Source of the DNA: an uncultured Aquimarina sp.
GTDB taxonomy: Bacteria > Bacteroidota > Bacteroidia > Flavobacteriales > Flavobacteriaceae
Length of the DNA stretch: 64,000 nucleotides
Reading direction: 5' to 3'
Assembly: GCF_947492965.1 (NCBI RefSeq)
Contig: NZ_CANLOZ010000014.1
Span: 1-64,000 of the forward strand
The translations under genes and the position numbers were made by a program. Positions 27,618 to 37,090 of this stretch are shown here, piece after piece (position 1 is the stretch's first letter; the number at the start of each line of letters is the position of its first letter). The notes beneath the pieces are model-generated. The model did not search any database and was not told the origin of the DNA. It saw nothing but the letters and a program-made list of their open reading frames with translations.

Positions 27618-28015
27618 TTTTCCTTTGGAGTTATTGTTTTATAAGGATGTTTTTTTATCAATTGATCTTTCCAAGTTAAAGCTGATTCCAAATCATCAAA
27701 TCTCTTAAATTCTTTTTTAAAGAACTTCTTTTCGTATTTGGTTAGGGTTTTTTGAATTGGATCATTTGATACCACTGCAAACCCTAAAAGAGAAGGAATT
27801 TTTGCGGTTTTGATATATACAATTGGATCTACCGAATACGAATTGATTCTATTTGTTATATAGACAAAAGGGGTGTTTTTAAAATGCTTCTCAGCTATTC
27901 TTATTAGGATAGCGTTATTTTCGACCGAAACCACAATCCCTTCGTGCATTGTGGCTAATACATAATCATCATGTATTTCTAAGTCGCAAAAATCTAATTC
28001 GTAAGATCTAATCAT
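27596..28015 (-). CDS. STAS-like protein, tandem paralogue 1
   Basis: A 139-residue cytoplasmic protein, last of four tandem homologues. The shared core is a small alpha/beta fold resembling STAS/SpoIIAA-like domains: a beta-rich N-terminus (SYELDFCDLEIHDDYVLATM), ILIRIAEKHFKNTPFVYITN, INSYSVDP, LLGFAVVSNDP and a C-terminal amphipathic helix (FDDLESALTWKDQLIKK). This copy has a longer Lys-rich tail (KTITPKEKQKKSIK). No catalytic motif is seen. Its function is unknown; the fold suggests ligand binding or protein regulation. Confidence 0.7.
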   Translation of the reverse strand: MIRSYELDFCDLEIHDDYVLATMHEGIVVSVENNAILIRIAEKHFKNTPFVYITNRINSYSVDPIVYIKTAKIPSLLGFAVVSNDPIQKTLTKYEKKFFKKEFKRFDDLESALTWKDQLIKKHPYKTITPKEKQKKSIK

Positions 28016-28065
28016 GTGGGGAGTTTTCTCAATGTTGTATAAAATAAATGAATTATTTTATTAAT

Positions 28066-28437
28066 TCATAAACTATTTAATATTTTGTTTTTCCATTTTA
28101 AAGCTTCTTTTAGGTTATTGAAGTATGCTATTTCTTTATTAAAAAATTTACTTTCCAGCTCTGTCAGTTTTTTTTGCCTATGGTTTTTTGACACGATTGC
28201 AATACCTTTTAAGGTGTCAATTTTTGTAGTTTCATGATAGACAGTAGGGTCTACTGCATAATTGTTTATCCTGTTGGAAATGTAAATAAATGGTTTGTTG
28301 TTAAAATATTTTATAACAAATTCTAATAGTAGATTGTTGTGTTCAGGCATGACCAAAAAGCCTTCTGAAATTGTATTTTTAAGATAATCTTGGTGTATTT
28401 CTACTTTAGCGAAACCTAAATCATAGTATTTTGTCAT
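28066..28437 (-). CDS. STAS-like protein, tandem paralogue 2
   Basis: A 123-residue homologue with the same landmarks: YDLGFAKVEIHQDYLKNTI, FNNKPFIYISN, INNYAVDPTVY, LKGIAIVSKNH, FNNLKEALKWKNKIL. It is the most divergent of the four (for example GFLVMPEHNN where the others have a GIxV or GITx pattern). It lies 50 nt from the next paralogue and about 110 nt after the third. Function unknown. Confidence 0.7.
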   Translation of the reverse strand: MTKYYDLGFAKVEIHQDYLKNTISEGFLVMPEHNNLLLEFVIKYFNNKPFIYISNRINNYAVDPTVYHETTKIDTLKGIAIVSKNHRQKKLTELESKFFNKEIAYFNNLKEALKWKNKILNSL

Positions 28438-28547
28438 ATTTCATTTCAAAACTATTATTTAAGTATGGTTAATTTAGTATAATTTACAACAAAACTATTA
28501 CTTATGAAAATTTGAAATTTTCTTTGTTTTGAAATTTTGGGGAATTT

Positions 28548-28934
28548 TCAAACTAATGAATTGGAGTAATCTTGTAGTAATTCATCCTTCCATATTAAAG
28601 CTGATTCCATATCATCAAACCTTTTTAATTCTTTACTAAAAAAAGCTTGCTCAAGTTTGATTTGTTTTTCTTGTAAAGGATCTTTAGATACCACAGCAAA
28701 TCCCAATAAGTTGCAGATCTTTGTAGTTTCTAAATATATGGTAGGATCTACAGCATAAGAATTAATACGATGAGTAATATATAAAAATGGTTTGTTTTTA
28801 AAATGCTTTTCTACCATTTCTAGTAAAACATTGTTGTGTTTTGGGGTTATGGTTATTCCTTCATTTATAATAGATTTGATATAATCATCATAAATTTCGA
28901 TAAGCCCAAAATTTAGTTGATAAGTGTTAATCAT
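28548..28934 (-). CDS. STAS-like protein, tandem paralogue 3
   Basis: A 128-residue homologue: YQLNFGLIEIYDDYIKSII, EGITITPKHNN, FKNKPFLYITH, INSYAVDPTIYLETTK, LLGFAVVSKDP, and FDDMESALIWKDELL. It is closest to paralogue 4 (shared EGIT and ESALIWK). No signal peptide or membrane segment. Function unknown; part of the four-gene cluster. Confidence 0.7.
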   Translation of the reverse strand: MINTYQLNFGLIEIYDDYIKSIINEGITITPKHNNVLLEMVEKHFKNKPFLYITHRINSYAVDPTIYLETTKICNLLGFAVVSKDPLQEKQIKLEQAFFSKELKRFDDMESALIWKDELLQDYSNSLV

Positions 28935-29066
28935 TAGGGGTATTTTAGGTGGAGCAAATATATAGTTTAGGATTTAAAAACTATAGTTTTTTAAATAAAA
29001 TTTTGGGATTTTTCCCTTGTTTGTATTCTTTGTTTATGAGTCACTTTTACGGTAGTTTCAAATGCT

Positions 29067-29441
29067 TTAATCTTGTTTTTTAAGAAGTTCCTCTTTCCAG
29101 ATTAATGCAGATTCCATATCATGAAAGTGTTTAAGTTCTTTATTAAAGAATGTTTTTTCTATTTGTGTTTGGTTTATTTGAAGCGGGCTATCGGAAACTA
29201 CTGCAAGGCCAACTAGTGTTTTGATTTTTGCTGTTTCAAAATATACGGTCGGATTGATAGCGTAGGAGTGTATTCTATGAGAAATATATACAAAAGGTTT
29301 GTTTTGGAAATGATTTTCGACCATTTCTAAAAGTGTATTATTGTCTTCAGGGGATACTGTGATTCCTTCGTTGATGACTACTCTCATGTAGTTATCATAT
29401 ATCTCTGCCAGACCAAAATCTGTTTTATAAAAGGTAATCAT
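29067..29441 (-). CDS. STAS-like protein, tandem paralogue 4
   Basis: A 124-residue homologue: FYKTDFGLAEIYDNYMRVVI, EGITVSPEDNN, FQNKPFVYISH, IHSYAINPTVYFETAK, LVGLAVVSDSP, FHDMESALIWKEELL. It is first in transcription order, and a leader of about 240 nt lies upstream toward clpC. Intergenic gaps of 50-132 nt between the copies mean they could be one long transcript or separate units. Function unknown. Confidence 0.7.
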   Translation of the reverse strand: MITFYKTDFGLAEIYDNYMRVVINEGITVSPEDNNTLLEMVENHFQNKPFVYISHRIHSYAINPTVYFETAKIKTLVGLAVVSDSPLQINQTQIEKTFFNKELKHFHDMESALIWKEELLKKQD

Positions 29442-29598
29442 TAGTTTTTGTTTGTTTCAAGTAAAGATATGTTTTTAAAGTATGAAAAAGTAAGTTTTTT
29501 CCGTAATTCGAAAAGTGTTCCTAAATTTTAAGAAGTGTTTAGGTTGCTAGAAATGCTAGCCTGAAGTGAATTGTAAGTTTTGGCGATGATCAACCAAG

Positions 29599-29631
29599 AA
29601 AAAAGACCTCTTGATTAAAAGAGGTCTTTTT
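29599..29631. terminator. Terminator after clpC
   Basis: AAAAGACCTC (29601-29610) pairs with GAGGTCTTTT (29621-29630): a perfect 10-bp stem, 10-nt loop, with A and T runs on both sides. On the minus strand it ends the clpC transcript and insulates it from the STAS-like cluster. Confidence 0.8.
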
Positions 29632-29684
29632 ATAGTATAATTTATAATATTTCAGTTCTTTCCTTTTTCTAGATAGAAATGGTT

Positions 29685-32243
29685 TTAAGATTCGGTAGAT
29701 TCTTCGGTTTTATCGATTCTTATGGTTAATTCATTAGAATCATCGTCTAAATCCATAAAGATACTGTCTCCTTCCTGTAGTTGTGCATTGATAATTTCTT
29801 CAGCCAATGCATCTTCAATGTATTTTTGGATAGCTCTTTTTAATGGTCTCGCACCATATTGCTTATCAAAACCTTTTTCGGTGATATAATCCTTAGCTTT
29901 TTCGCTTAGAGATAAATCATATCCTAATCCTTTAATTCTTCCATATAGTTTCTGTAATTCTATATCGATGATTTTATGGATATCTTCTCTTTCAAGAGCA
30001 TTGAATACGATTACATCGTCAACTCTATTTAAGAATTCTGGTGCAAAAGCTTTTTTCAAAGCATTTTCAATAACTCCTTTAGCATAACTATCAGATTGCG
30101 TTTTCTTAGCTGTAGTTCCAAAACCAACACCTTGTCCAAAATCTTTAAGTTTACGAGCTCCGATATTTGAGGTCATGATAATGATCGCATTTCTAAAATC
30201 AATTTTGCGTCCAAGACTATCAGTTAAATATCCATCATCAAGAACTTGCAACATCATATTGAAAACATCAGGATGCGCTTTCTCGATTTCATCAAGTAAT
30301 ACAACTGCATAAGGTTTTCTTCTCACTTTTTCTGTAAGTTGTCCACCTTCTTCGTATCCTACATATCCTGGAGGAGCACCAATAAGCCTGGAAACTGCGA
30401 ATTTCTCCATGTATTCACTCATGTCTATTCTGATTAGTGTGTCTTCACTATCAAAAAGCTCTTTGGCTAATACTTTTGCTAATTGTGTTTTTCCTACTCC
30501 TGTTTGACCTAAGAAAATAAATGAACCTATTGGTTTGTTAGGGTCTTTTAAGCCAGCACGATTACGCTGGATAGCTTTTACAACTTTAGAAACTGCTTCG
30601 TCTTGACCAATTACTTTACCTTTTATTAGATTTGGTAATTCAGCAAGTTTGTTGCTTTCGGTTTGCGCTATTCTATTTACAGGAATTCCGGTCATCATGG
30701 AAACTACATCTGCTACATTTTCTTCATCTACAGTTTCTTTATGAAGTTTGGAGTCTTTTTCCCATTGCTCCTGCGCTTGTGCTAATTCTTTTTCGAGATT
30801 TTTTTCATCATCCCTTAGCTTAGCAGCTTCTTCATATTTTTGTTTTTTGACAACGCTATTCTTAAGCTCTCTAACCTCTTCCAGCTTTTTTTCTAGATCT
30901 AAAATCTTTTTAGGAACATCGATATTAGTAATATGAACTCGAGAACCAGCCTCATCTAAAGCATCAATTGCTTTGTCTGGTAGGAAGCGATCAGTCATAT
31001 ATCTATTCGTAAGTTTTACGCAAGCTTCAATAGCACTGTCCGTATAACTTACATTATGATGCTCTTCATATTTTTCCTTAATGTTATTAAGTATTTCTAT
31101 GGTTTCCTCAATGTTAGTAGGTTCAACTATAACTTTTTGGAAACGTCTTTCTAAGGCACCATCTTTTTCGATGTATTGTCTATACTCATCTAAGGTTGTT
31201 GCACCAATACATTGTATTTCTCCTCTTGCTAGAGCAGGTTTGAACATATTGGACGCGTCAAGGCTTCCAGTAGCGCCTCCTGCACCAACGATCGTATGAA
31301 TTTCATCTATGAAAAGAATAATATCATCATTCTTCTCTAATTCATTCATAACAGCTTTCATACGTTCTTCAAACTGTCCTCTATACTTGGTGCCAGCAAC
31401 TAAACTGGCTAAATCTAGAGTAACAACACGCTTATCGAAAAGGATTCGAGAAACTTTTCTCTTAACTATTCGTAGCGCCAGTCCCTCAGCTATAGCTGAT
31501 TTTCCAACACCAGGTTCTCCAATAAGAAGAGGGTTGTTTTTCTTTCTTCTACTGAGTATTTGAGAAACTCTTTCAATTTCCTTCGTTCTACCAACAACAG
31601 GATCTAATTTTCCTTCTTCTGCCATAGCAGTAAGGTCTCTTCCAAAATTATCTAATACAGGTGTCTTAGATTTTTTATTGGTTTTAGCACCACCAGTTGG
31701 TGAATTAAAAGGATTTTCTTTTGAAGCATCTCCCGCCATATCATCATCATCATCAGAAAATGATTCAGCTTTTGGACCTTCTGTGTATTCGTCTTCGTTA
31801 GCAATCATAAATTTAAATTGATCTTTAACATTATCATAATCTACTTTAAGTTTGTTAAGTAACTTAGTAGTAGGGTCGTTTTCGTTTCTTAATATACATA
31901 ATAACAAGTGAGCGGTATTAATCGATGAGCTTTGGAATAACTTTGCTTCCAAAAAAGTTGTTTTTAAAGCTCTTTCGGCTTGTCTTGTTAAATGTAAGTT
32001 CTTTTTTTCGTTAGTAGCAATTGCTACATTGGGGTTTGCGGGGCTTAGAATTTCAACTTTTCTTCTCAAATTCGTTAAATCTATATCTAACGCATCAAGT
32101 ATACTAATTGCTTTTCCACTTCCATCTCGCAACAGTCCTAACATAAGATGTTCCGTGCCAATAAAGTCATGCCCTAATCTTAAGGCTTCTTCTTTACTGT
32201 AAGCGATAACATCTTTTACTCTTGGTGAAAAATTATCATCCAT
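29685..32243 (-). CDS. clpC: ClpC AAA+ unfoldase of the Clp protease
   Basis: An 852-residue Hsp100 unfoldase that feeds proteins to ClpP. N-terminal double Clp repeat (about 1-145, [12 protein letters not shown]), first AAA+ module with GEPGVGKS and LFIDEIHTI, a UVR-like coiled segment (about 440-500, [20 protein letters not shown]), and a second AAA+ module with GQTGVGKTQ and [12 protein letters not shown]. The VGF tripeptide ([10 protein letters not shown]) is the ClpP-docking loop, so it should be a protease partner rather than a disaggregase. Monocistronic and divergent from gyrA. Confidence 0.94.
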   Translation of the reverse strand: MDDNFSPRVKDVIAYSKEEALRLGHDFIGTEHLMLGLLRDGSGKAISILDALDIDLTNLRRKVEILSPANPNVAIATNEKKNLHLTRQAERALKTTFLEAKLFQSSSINTAHLLLCILRNENDPTTKLLNKLKVDYDNVKDQFKFMIANEDEYTEGPKAESFSDDDDDMAGDASKENPFNSPTGGAKTNKKSKTPVLDNFGRDLTAMAEEGKLDPVVGRTKEIERVSQILSRRKKNNPLLIGEPGVGKSAIAEGLALRIVKRKVSRILFDKRVVTLDLASLVAGTKYRGQFEERMKAVMNELEKNDDIILFIDEIHTIVGAGGATGSLDASNMFKPALARGEIQCIGATTLDEYRQYIEKDGALERRFQKVIVEPTNIEETIEILNNIKEKYEEHHNVSYTDSAIEACVKLTNRYMTDRFLPDKAIDALDEAGSRVHITNIDVPKKILDLEKKLEEVRELKNSVVKKQKYEEAAKLRDDEKNLEKELAQAQEQWEKDSKLHKETVDEENVADVVSMMTGIPVNRIAQTESNKLAELPNLIKGKVIGQDEAVSKVVKAIQRNRAGLKDPNKPIGSFIFLGQTGVGKTQLAKVLAKELFDSEDTLIRIDMSEYMEKFAVSRLIGAPPGYVGYEEGGQLTEKVRRKPYAVVLLDEIEKAHPDVFNMMLQVLDDGYLTDSLGRKIDFRNAIIIMTSNIGARKLKDFGQGVGFGTTAKKTQSDSYAKGVIENALKKAFAPEFLNRVDDVIVFNALEREDIHKIIDIELQKLYGRIKGLGYDLSLSEKAKDYITEKGFDKQYGARPLKRAIQKYIEDALAEEIINAQLQEGDSIFMDLDDDSNELTIRIDKTEESTES

Positions 32244-32626
32244 ATAATTAGCTTCTTTCTTTTTCTCTGTGTTCTTTATTACTAAATATAGTAATTTTTA
32301 AAATTACTTTGTCAAAAACTATTCCTTTTAACCATACTTTACAAATAAGCTGACATAATATCCAACTTGTGTCATACTTTTTTCAAAAAAAGATATTTAA
32401 ATATGTCAAGTTTTAGAAAATGACAAAAAACTTTTTTGTTTTCCGAGTAAATAGACGAAAAAAGGATTAATAATCAAAATGTATATATATTGACTTATTA
32501 ACCATTTGGGTCGTTTAAGTTGTTAATAAATTACGTATATTACAAAGACTATATGCTGTTAAAACCGTCTTAATTTACTTAAATTAGCGCGTTTAATAAA
32601 ATCAATTTTAGAATAAAATAATTTTT
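32244..32626. other. Divergent clpC-gyrA intergenic region
   Basis: This 383-bp AT-rich stretch separates the divergent clpC and gyrA genes and must hold both promoters. I see no perfect TAnnTTTG element. There are TGACA/TGTCA half-sites (TGACA at 32351 paired with TGTCA near 32370, and another TGTCA/TGACA pair near 32405-32425) and a palindrome ATATTTAAATAT at 32393-32404, which could be regulator sites. No coding frame is supported. Confidence 0.4.
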
Positions 32627-35173
32627 ATGGCAGAAGGAGAAAAGCTAATACCTATCAACATAGAAGATGAGATGAAGTCTGCTTACATTGATTATTCAAT
32701 GTCTGTGATCGTATCACGAGCACTTCCGGATGTTAGAGATGGACTCAAGCCTGTACACAGGAGAGTTCTCTACGGTATGTATGAGTTAGGTGTAAGAGCA
32801 AATAGTGCTCATAAAAAGTCAGCCAGAATAGTAGGGGAAGTACTAGGTAAATATCACCCACATGGTGATACTTCGGTATATGACACAATGGTTCGTATGG
32901 CTCAGGAATGGAGTTTACGATACATGTTAGTAGATGGTCAAGGTAACTTTGGATCCGTCGATGGAGATAGCCCAGCAGCAATGCGATATACAGAGGCTAG
33001 AATGCGAAAGATTTCTGAAGATATGCTTGCAGATATCGAAAAGGAAACAGTAGATCATACGTTCAACTTCGATGATACTTTGCAAGAACCAACTGTATTA
33101 CCAAGTAGAGTTCCTGGATTATTAATTAACGGGGCTTCGGGTATTGCAGTAGGTATGGCAACTAATATGCCTCCTCATAACCTAAGCGAGGTTGTAGACG
33201 GAACAATCGCTTATATCGATAATAACGATATTGAGATTGATGAACTCATACAACATATAAAAGCACCAGATTTTCCTACCGGTGGAATTATATATGGTTA
33301 TGATGGAGTAAGAGAGGCTTTTAAAACTGGTAGAGGTAGAATCGTAATGCGAGCCAAAGCAAGTTTTGAAGAGGTAAATGGAAGAGAATGTATTATTGTG
33401 TCTGAAATACCTTATCAGGTAAATAAGGCAGACATGATTAAGAAAACAGCAGACCTTATCAACGATAAGAAAATTGATGGAATTTCCTCTATTAGAGATG
33501 AATCTGATAGAAAAGGGATGCGAATTGTATACATCCTTAAAAGAGATGCGATTCCTAATATTGTATTGAATCTTCTATATAAGTATACTGCCTTACAATC
33601 TTCATTTAGTGTAAATAATATTGCACTAGTTCAGGGAAGACCTCAGTTGTTGAATGTAAAAGATATGATTCATTATTTCGTAGAACACAGACACGATGTG
33701 GTTGTGCGAAGAACAAAATATGAATTAAGAAAGGCAGAAGAGAGAGCTCATATACTAGAAGGATTAATAATTGCTTCAGATAATATCGATGAGGTAATTA
33801 AATTAATTAGGGCATCTTCAAATGCAGACGAAGCGAGAGAGAAGTTGATTAAACGATTCAAGCTTACTGAAATTCAGGCGAAAGCGATTGTTGAAATGCG
33901 TTTACGTCAACTGACAGGATTAGAGCAAGACAAGCTGCGCGCGGAGTATGAGGAATTAATGAAGACTATCGAAGATCTTAAAGATATTCTTGATAAGAAA
34001 GAACGTCGAATGGATATCATCAAAGAAGAACTTCTCGAAGTGAAAGAAAAGTATGGTGATGATCGTCGTTCTCAAATAGAATACGCTGGAGGAGATCTTA
34101 GTATTGAAGATATGATTCCTAATGAGAAAGTGGTAATTACAATTTCTCATGCAGGATATATAAAAAGAACGTCTCTTACTGAATATAAGAAACAAAATAG
34201 AGGAGGAGTAGGTCAAAAAGGTAGTACTACGCGTAATGAAGATTTCTTAGAGCATCTTTTTGTGGGTACGAATCACCAATATATGTTATTCTTTACCCAA
34301 AAAGGAAAATGTTTTTGGATGCGTGTTTACGAAATACCAGAAGGAAGTAAAACTTCTAAAGGTAGAGCCATACAAAATCTTATCAATATTGAAAATGATG
34401 ATAAGGTTAAAGCCTTTATTTGTACTCAGGATCTTAAAGATGAGGAGTATATCAATTCCCATTATGTCATCATGGCTACTAAAAAAGGTCAAGTTAAAAA
34501 GACCTTGTTAGAGCAATATTCTAGGCCAAGAACTAATGGTATTAATGCGATTACGATTAAGGACGATGACGAATTACTTGAAGCGAAATTAACAAATGGT
34601 AAAAGCCAGGTAATGCTTGCTGTAAAATCTGGTAAAGCTATACGTTTCGAAGAAGAGAAAACTAGACCTATGGGTAGAGGTGCTTCTGGAGTTAGAGGAA
34701 TTCGCTTGGCGGATGATAATGACGAAGTAATTGGTATGGTAGCTGTAAATGATATGGAAAGTAATATTCTTGTTGTTTCTGAAAACGGTTACGGAAAGCG
34801 TTCTAGTTTAGAAGATTATAGAATTACGAATAGAGGAGGAAAAGGGGTTAAAACAATATCCGTTACTGATAAAACTGGAAAACTAGTTGCTATTAAAAAT
34901 GTAACAGACGCTGACGACCTCATGATTATCAATAAATCAGGAATTGCTATAAGACTTTCTGTAGAAGATCTGAGAGTTATGGGAAGAGCTACTCAAGGGG
35001 TTCGATTAATAAATCTGAAGGGGAAAGATTCTATTGCTGCAGTAGCAAAAGTTATGCAAGAAGAAGAGGATGTTGATAATATAGATGAGAATATTGAAGA
35101 AATTGATATATCTTTGCAAAATGGAAATGATGCCAATGATGGCACAGCAATTGATGAAACAAAAGAAGAATAA
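32627..35173 (+). CDS. gyrA: DNA gyrase subunit A
   Basis: An 848-residue type II topoisomerase subunit that introduces negative supercoils together with GyrB. The catalytic Tyr is in [10 protein letters not shown] (about residue 121). The quinolone-contact region reads [10 protein letters not shown], with Thr and Asp at the positions equivalent to E. coli S83 and D87. The C-terminal DNA-wrapping beta-pinwheel (about 500-815) carries the GyrA box [10 protein letters not shown], which distinguishes it from ParC. The tail is acidic. The start [16 protein letters not shown] is typical. A secreted TPR gene follows after 26 nt. Confidence 0.95.
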   Translation: MAEGEKLIPINIEDEMKSAYIDYSMSVIVSRALPDVRDGLKPVHRRVLYGMYELGVRANSAHKKSARIVGEVLGKYHPHGDTSVYDTMVRMAQEWSLRYMLVDGQGNFGSVDGDSPAAMRYTEARMRKISEDMLADIEKETVDHTFNFDDTLQEPTVLPSRVPGLLINGASGIAVGMATNMPPHNLSEVVDGTIAYIDNNDIEIDELIQHIKAPDFPTGGIIYGYDGVREAFKTGRGRIVMRAKASFEEVNGRECIIVSEIPYQVNKADMIKKTADLINDKKIDGISSIRDESDRKGMRIVYILKRDAIPNIVLNLLYKYTALQSSFSVNNIALVQGRPQLLNVKDMIHYFVEHRHDVVVRRTKYELRKAEERAHILEGLIIASDNIDEVIKLIRASSNADEAREKLIKRFKLTEIQAKAIVEMRLRQLTGLEQDKLRAEYEELMKTIEDLKDILDKKERRMDIIKEELLEVKEKYGDDRRSQIEYAGGDLSIEDMIPNEKVVITISHAGYIKRTSLTEYKKQNRGGVGQKGSTTRNEDFLEHLFVGTNHQYMLFFTQKGKCFWMRVYEIPEGSKTSKGRAIQNLINIENDDKVKAFICTQDLKDEEYINSHYVIMATKKGQVKKTLLEQYSRPRTNGINAITIKDDDELLEAKLTNGKSQVMLAVKSGKAIRFEEEKTRPMGRGASGVRGIRLADDNDEVIGMVAVNDMESNILVVSENGYGKRSSLEDYRITNRGGKGVKTISVTDKTGKLVAIKNVTDADDLMIINKSGIAIRLSVEDLRVMGRATQGVRLINLKGKDSIAAVAKVMQEEEDVDNIDENIEEIDISLQNGNDANDGTAIDETKEE

Positions 35174-35199
35174 CAAAGAATCCCATAAAAAAACGAGTA

Positions 35200-36474
35200 A
35201 TGAGAACTAAATTTATCTTGGCACTTTTTTTAACAGTTAGTGCACTAGGATTTTCACAAAAGAAAGCTTTAAATGCTGCAAAGAAGGCACTAAAGTCTGG
35301 TGACTTAGAAGTTGCCAATGAGGCACTTAAAGCAGCAGAAGGGCAAATAGAAACTGCAGAAGATAAGCTTAAAGCGCAATATTATTTATTAAAAGGACAA
35401 GCTACTGCAGCTTCTCCAGATAAGTCTCTAACTAAATTTGAAGAAGCAGCTAATGCTTATACTAAAGTGGTAGAGATTGAAGAAGCTTCAGGAGGAAAGA
35501 AATTTTCAGCTCAAGCGAATACTGCATTGCAAACCTTACGCCAATCTCTAGTAGAGCAGGCAGTAGCAGACCAGAATGCAGGAGATAATTTAGCCGCTGC
35601 AGAAAAGCTATACTTAGGGTATAAGACTCAGAAAAAAGATACAGCATATCTTTACTTTGCGGCTTCTAATGCTGTAAATGGAAAGGATTATGACAATGCT
35701 TTAAAATACTATAACGAGTTGATTGAGGTTGGTTATAAAGGTATTGAGAACAAATACACAGCAGTGAATAAAGAAACTGGTGAGGTAGATCCTTTTGAAT
35801 CTAAAGAGTTAAGAGATTTTTCTGTAAAAGCTGGTACACATATTAAGCCAGAAGTAACAAAGACGAAGTCGAGACAAGCAGAGATTACTAAAAACATTGC
35901 ACTTATCTACATTACACAAGGTAAAGATGAGGAAGCAATAAAAGCTATGGAAGCTGCAAAAGCTCAGAATCCTAATGATCCTGCTTTAATGCAAGAAGAA
36001 GCGAACATGTTCTATAAGTTAGGTAATTTAGAAAAGTATCAGGAGTTAATGCAAGCAATTGTTGCTAATGATCCTGAAAATCCAAACCTTTTATATAACT
36101 TAGGAGTTAGTGCTTCTCGTTTAGGAGATAATGAGCAAGCAATTAAGTACTACGAAAAGGCATTGGAGATTAAGCCTGATTATAGTTCTGCGCAAATTAA
36201 TATTGCCGCGATTATATTAAGTGGAGAAACTGCATTAAATGAAGAAATGAATAGTCTTGGTGGTTCTGCAGCAGATTATAAAAGATTTGATGTTCTTAAG
36301 AAACAAAAACAAGATTTATATAGAAAAGCTGTTCCTTATTTAGAAGGAGCTCTACAATCTAAGCCTGATAATGTAGAAGCGGTTAGAACGCTAATGCAAA
36401 TCTTCTACCAATTAGATGATCCTAAGGCAGAGGATATGAAAAATAAGTTAAAAGCTTTAGAGGGAGGCAACTAA
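35200..36474 (+). CDS. Secreted TPR-repeat protein
   Basis: A 424-residue protein with a signal peptide (MRTKFILALFLTVSALGFSQ) and helical TPR units from about 20 to 400, clearest at residues 285-330 (NLLYNLGVSASRLGDNEQAI, then YYEKALEIKPDYSSAQ). It is Lys/Ala/Glu-rich and probably periplasmic, acting as a protein-binding scaffold. It lies 26 nt downstream of gyrA and may be cotranscribed, an arrangement seen in related genomes. Specific partners are unknown. A strong terminator follows. Confidence 0.85.
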   Translation: MRTKFILALFLTVSALGFSQKKALNAAKKALKSGDLEVANEALKAAEGQIETAEDKLKAQYYLLKGQATAASPDKSLTKFEEAANAYTKVVEIEEASGGKKFSAQANTALQTLRQSLVEQAVADQNAGDNLAAAEKLYLGYKTQKKDTAYLYFAASNAVNGKDYDNALKYYNELIEVGYKGIENKYTAVNKETGEVDPFESKELRDFSVKAGTHIKPEVTKTKSRQAEITKNIALIYITQGKDEEAIKAMEAAKAQNPNDPALMQEEANMFYKLGNLEKYQELMQAIVANDPENPNLLYNLGVSASRLGDNEQAIKYYEKALEIKPDYSSAQINIAAIILSGETALNEEMNSLGGSAADYKRFDVLKKQKQDLYRKAVPYLEGALQSKPDNVEAVRTLMQIFYQLDDPKAEDMKNKLKALEGGN

Positions 36475-36500
36475 ATTCTTCTAGTTATTATAGATAAAAA

Positions 36501-36536
36501 AAAGAGCGAATCAATTAGATTCGCTCTTTTTTTTTA
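36501..36536. terminator. Bidirectional terminator
   Basis: A perfect 12-bp stem AAAGAGCGAATC / GATTCGCTCTTT with a 5-nt loop and long T/A runs lies between the convergent TPR gene and the 136-residue gene. Confidence 0.85.
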
Positions 36537-36947
36537 TTAATGTACCGCTAGAGGTTTTTCTAGTAACTGAAGATTACTTTGCAATCTTTCTCTAACAATA
36601 TTCATCATTCTTTTATTCAATGCGGATGAATTTTTAATGTAAATCAAATATTCATCGACAGTAAATTGACCAATGATCATTCCTTTAAGGCTATTTCTGA
36701 ATTTCATATCTTTTTGAACTGCATTTTCAATGTAAAGCAGTCTTTTTTCAACAGATAATTCATAAAAAGTGTTTTTTCTTTTTTTGATATAATTTCTAAA
36801 CACTTCAATTAATAATTCATTTTGTAATTTAATAATGGGCCGAATAGTCTTGTTCTGAAATTGTTCGTCTTCTGACATATTTTCAGTCACTCTGGCATTT
36901 AAAATTTGAGGCCTAATCGCCAGTAAATTTGATTCCCTGTTTTCCAT
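36537..36947 (-). CDS. Conserved hypothetical protein
   Basis: A 136-residue cytoplasmic, alpha-helical protein (NELLIEVFRNYIKKRKNTFY; EKRLLYIENAVQKDMKFRN; RMMNIVRERLQSNLQLLE). It is well conserved in Flavobacteriaceae as I remember it, where it sometimes carries the label glyoxalase, but I see no metal-ligand pattern or beta-alpha-beta fold to support that. It is monocistronic between two terminators. Function unknown. Confidence 0.75.
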   Translation of the reverse strand: MENRESNLLAIRPQILNARVTENMSEDEQFQNKTIRPIIKLQNELLIEVFRNYIKKRKNTFYELSVEKRLLYIENAVQKDMKFRNSLKGMIIGQFTVDEYLIYIKNSSALNKRMMNIVRERLQSNLQLLEKPLAVH

Positions 36948-37044
36948 AATAAAGAGCGTTTACTAAAAATACTGAATAGTTTTATCCAAAATTAAGAAGT
37001 ATATGTAGAGTTTTAAACCATTTATGAACATTTATAAATAAGAA

Positions 37045-37065
37045 AGAGCTCCATAATGGAGCTCT
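37045..37065 (-). terminator. Hairpin after the sortilin-like gene
   Basis: AGAGCTCCA / TGGAGCTCT forms a perfect 9-bp stem with a 3-nt loop 25 nt past the stop codon of the minus-strand gene. The following T-run is short and interrupted, so it is a weaker intrinsic terminator or an mRNA-stabilising hairpin. Confidence 0.55.
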
Positions 37066-37090
37066 CTTATAATTCGATAGATAAATGATG

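Noticed and set aside
27596-29441. Regular tandem array as a CRISPR
   Set aside because: The repetition is of whole 370-420 bp genes with diverged sequence, not short identical repeats with spacers.
32861-32890. Quinolone-resistance mutation in gyrA
   Set aside because: The Asp equivalent to E. coli D87 is present, and Thr in place of S83 may be the natural residue here; no claim is justified.
32745-35318. Several minus-strand open frames within gyrA and its 3' end
   Set aside because: They are antisense shadows of a fully conserved gyrA frame and lack family features or start signals.
36537-36947. Glyoxalase
   Set aside because: No metal-ligand motif or glyoxalase fold signature is visible; the protein looks all-helical.
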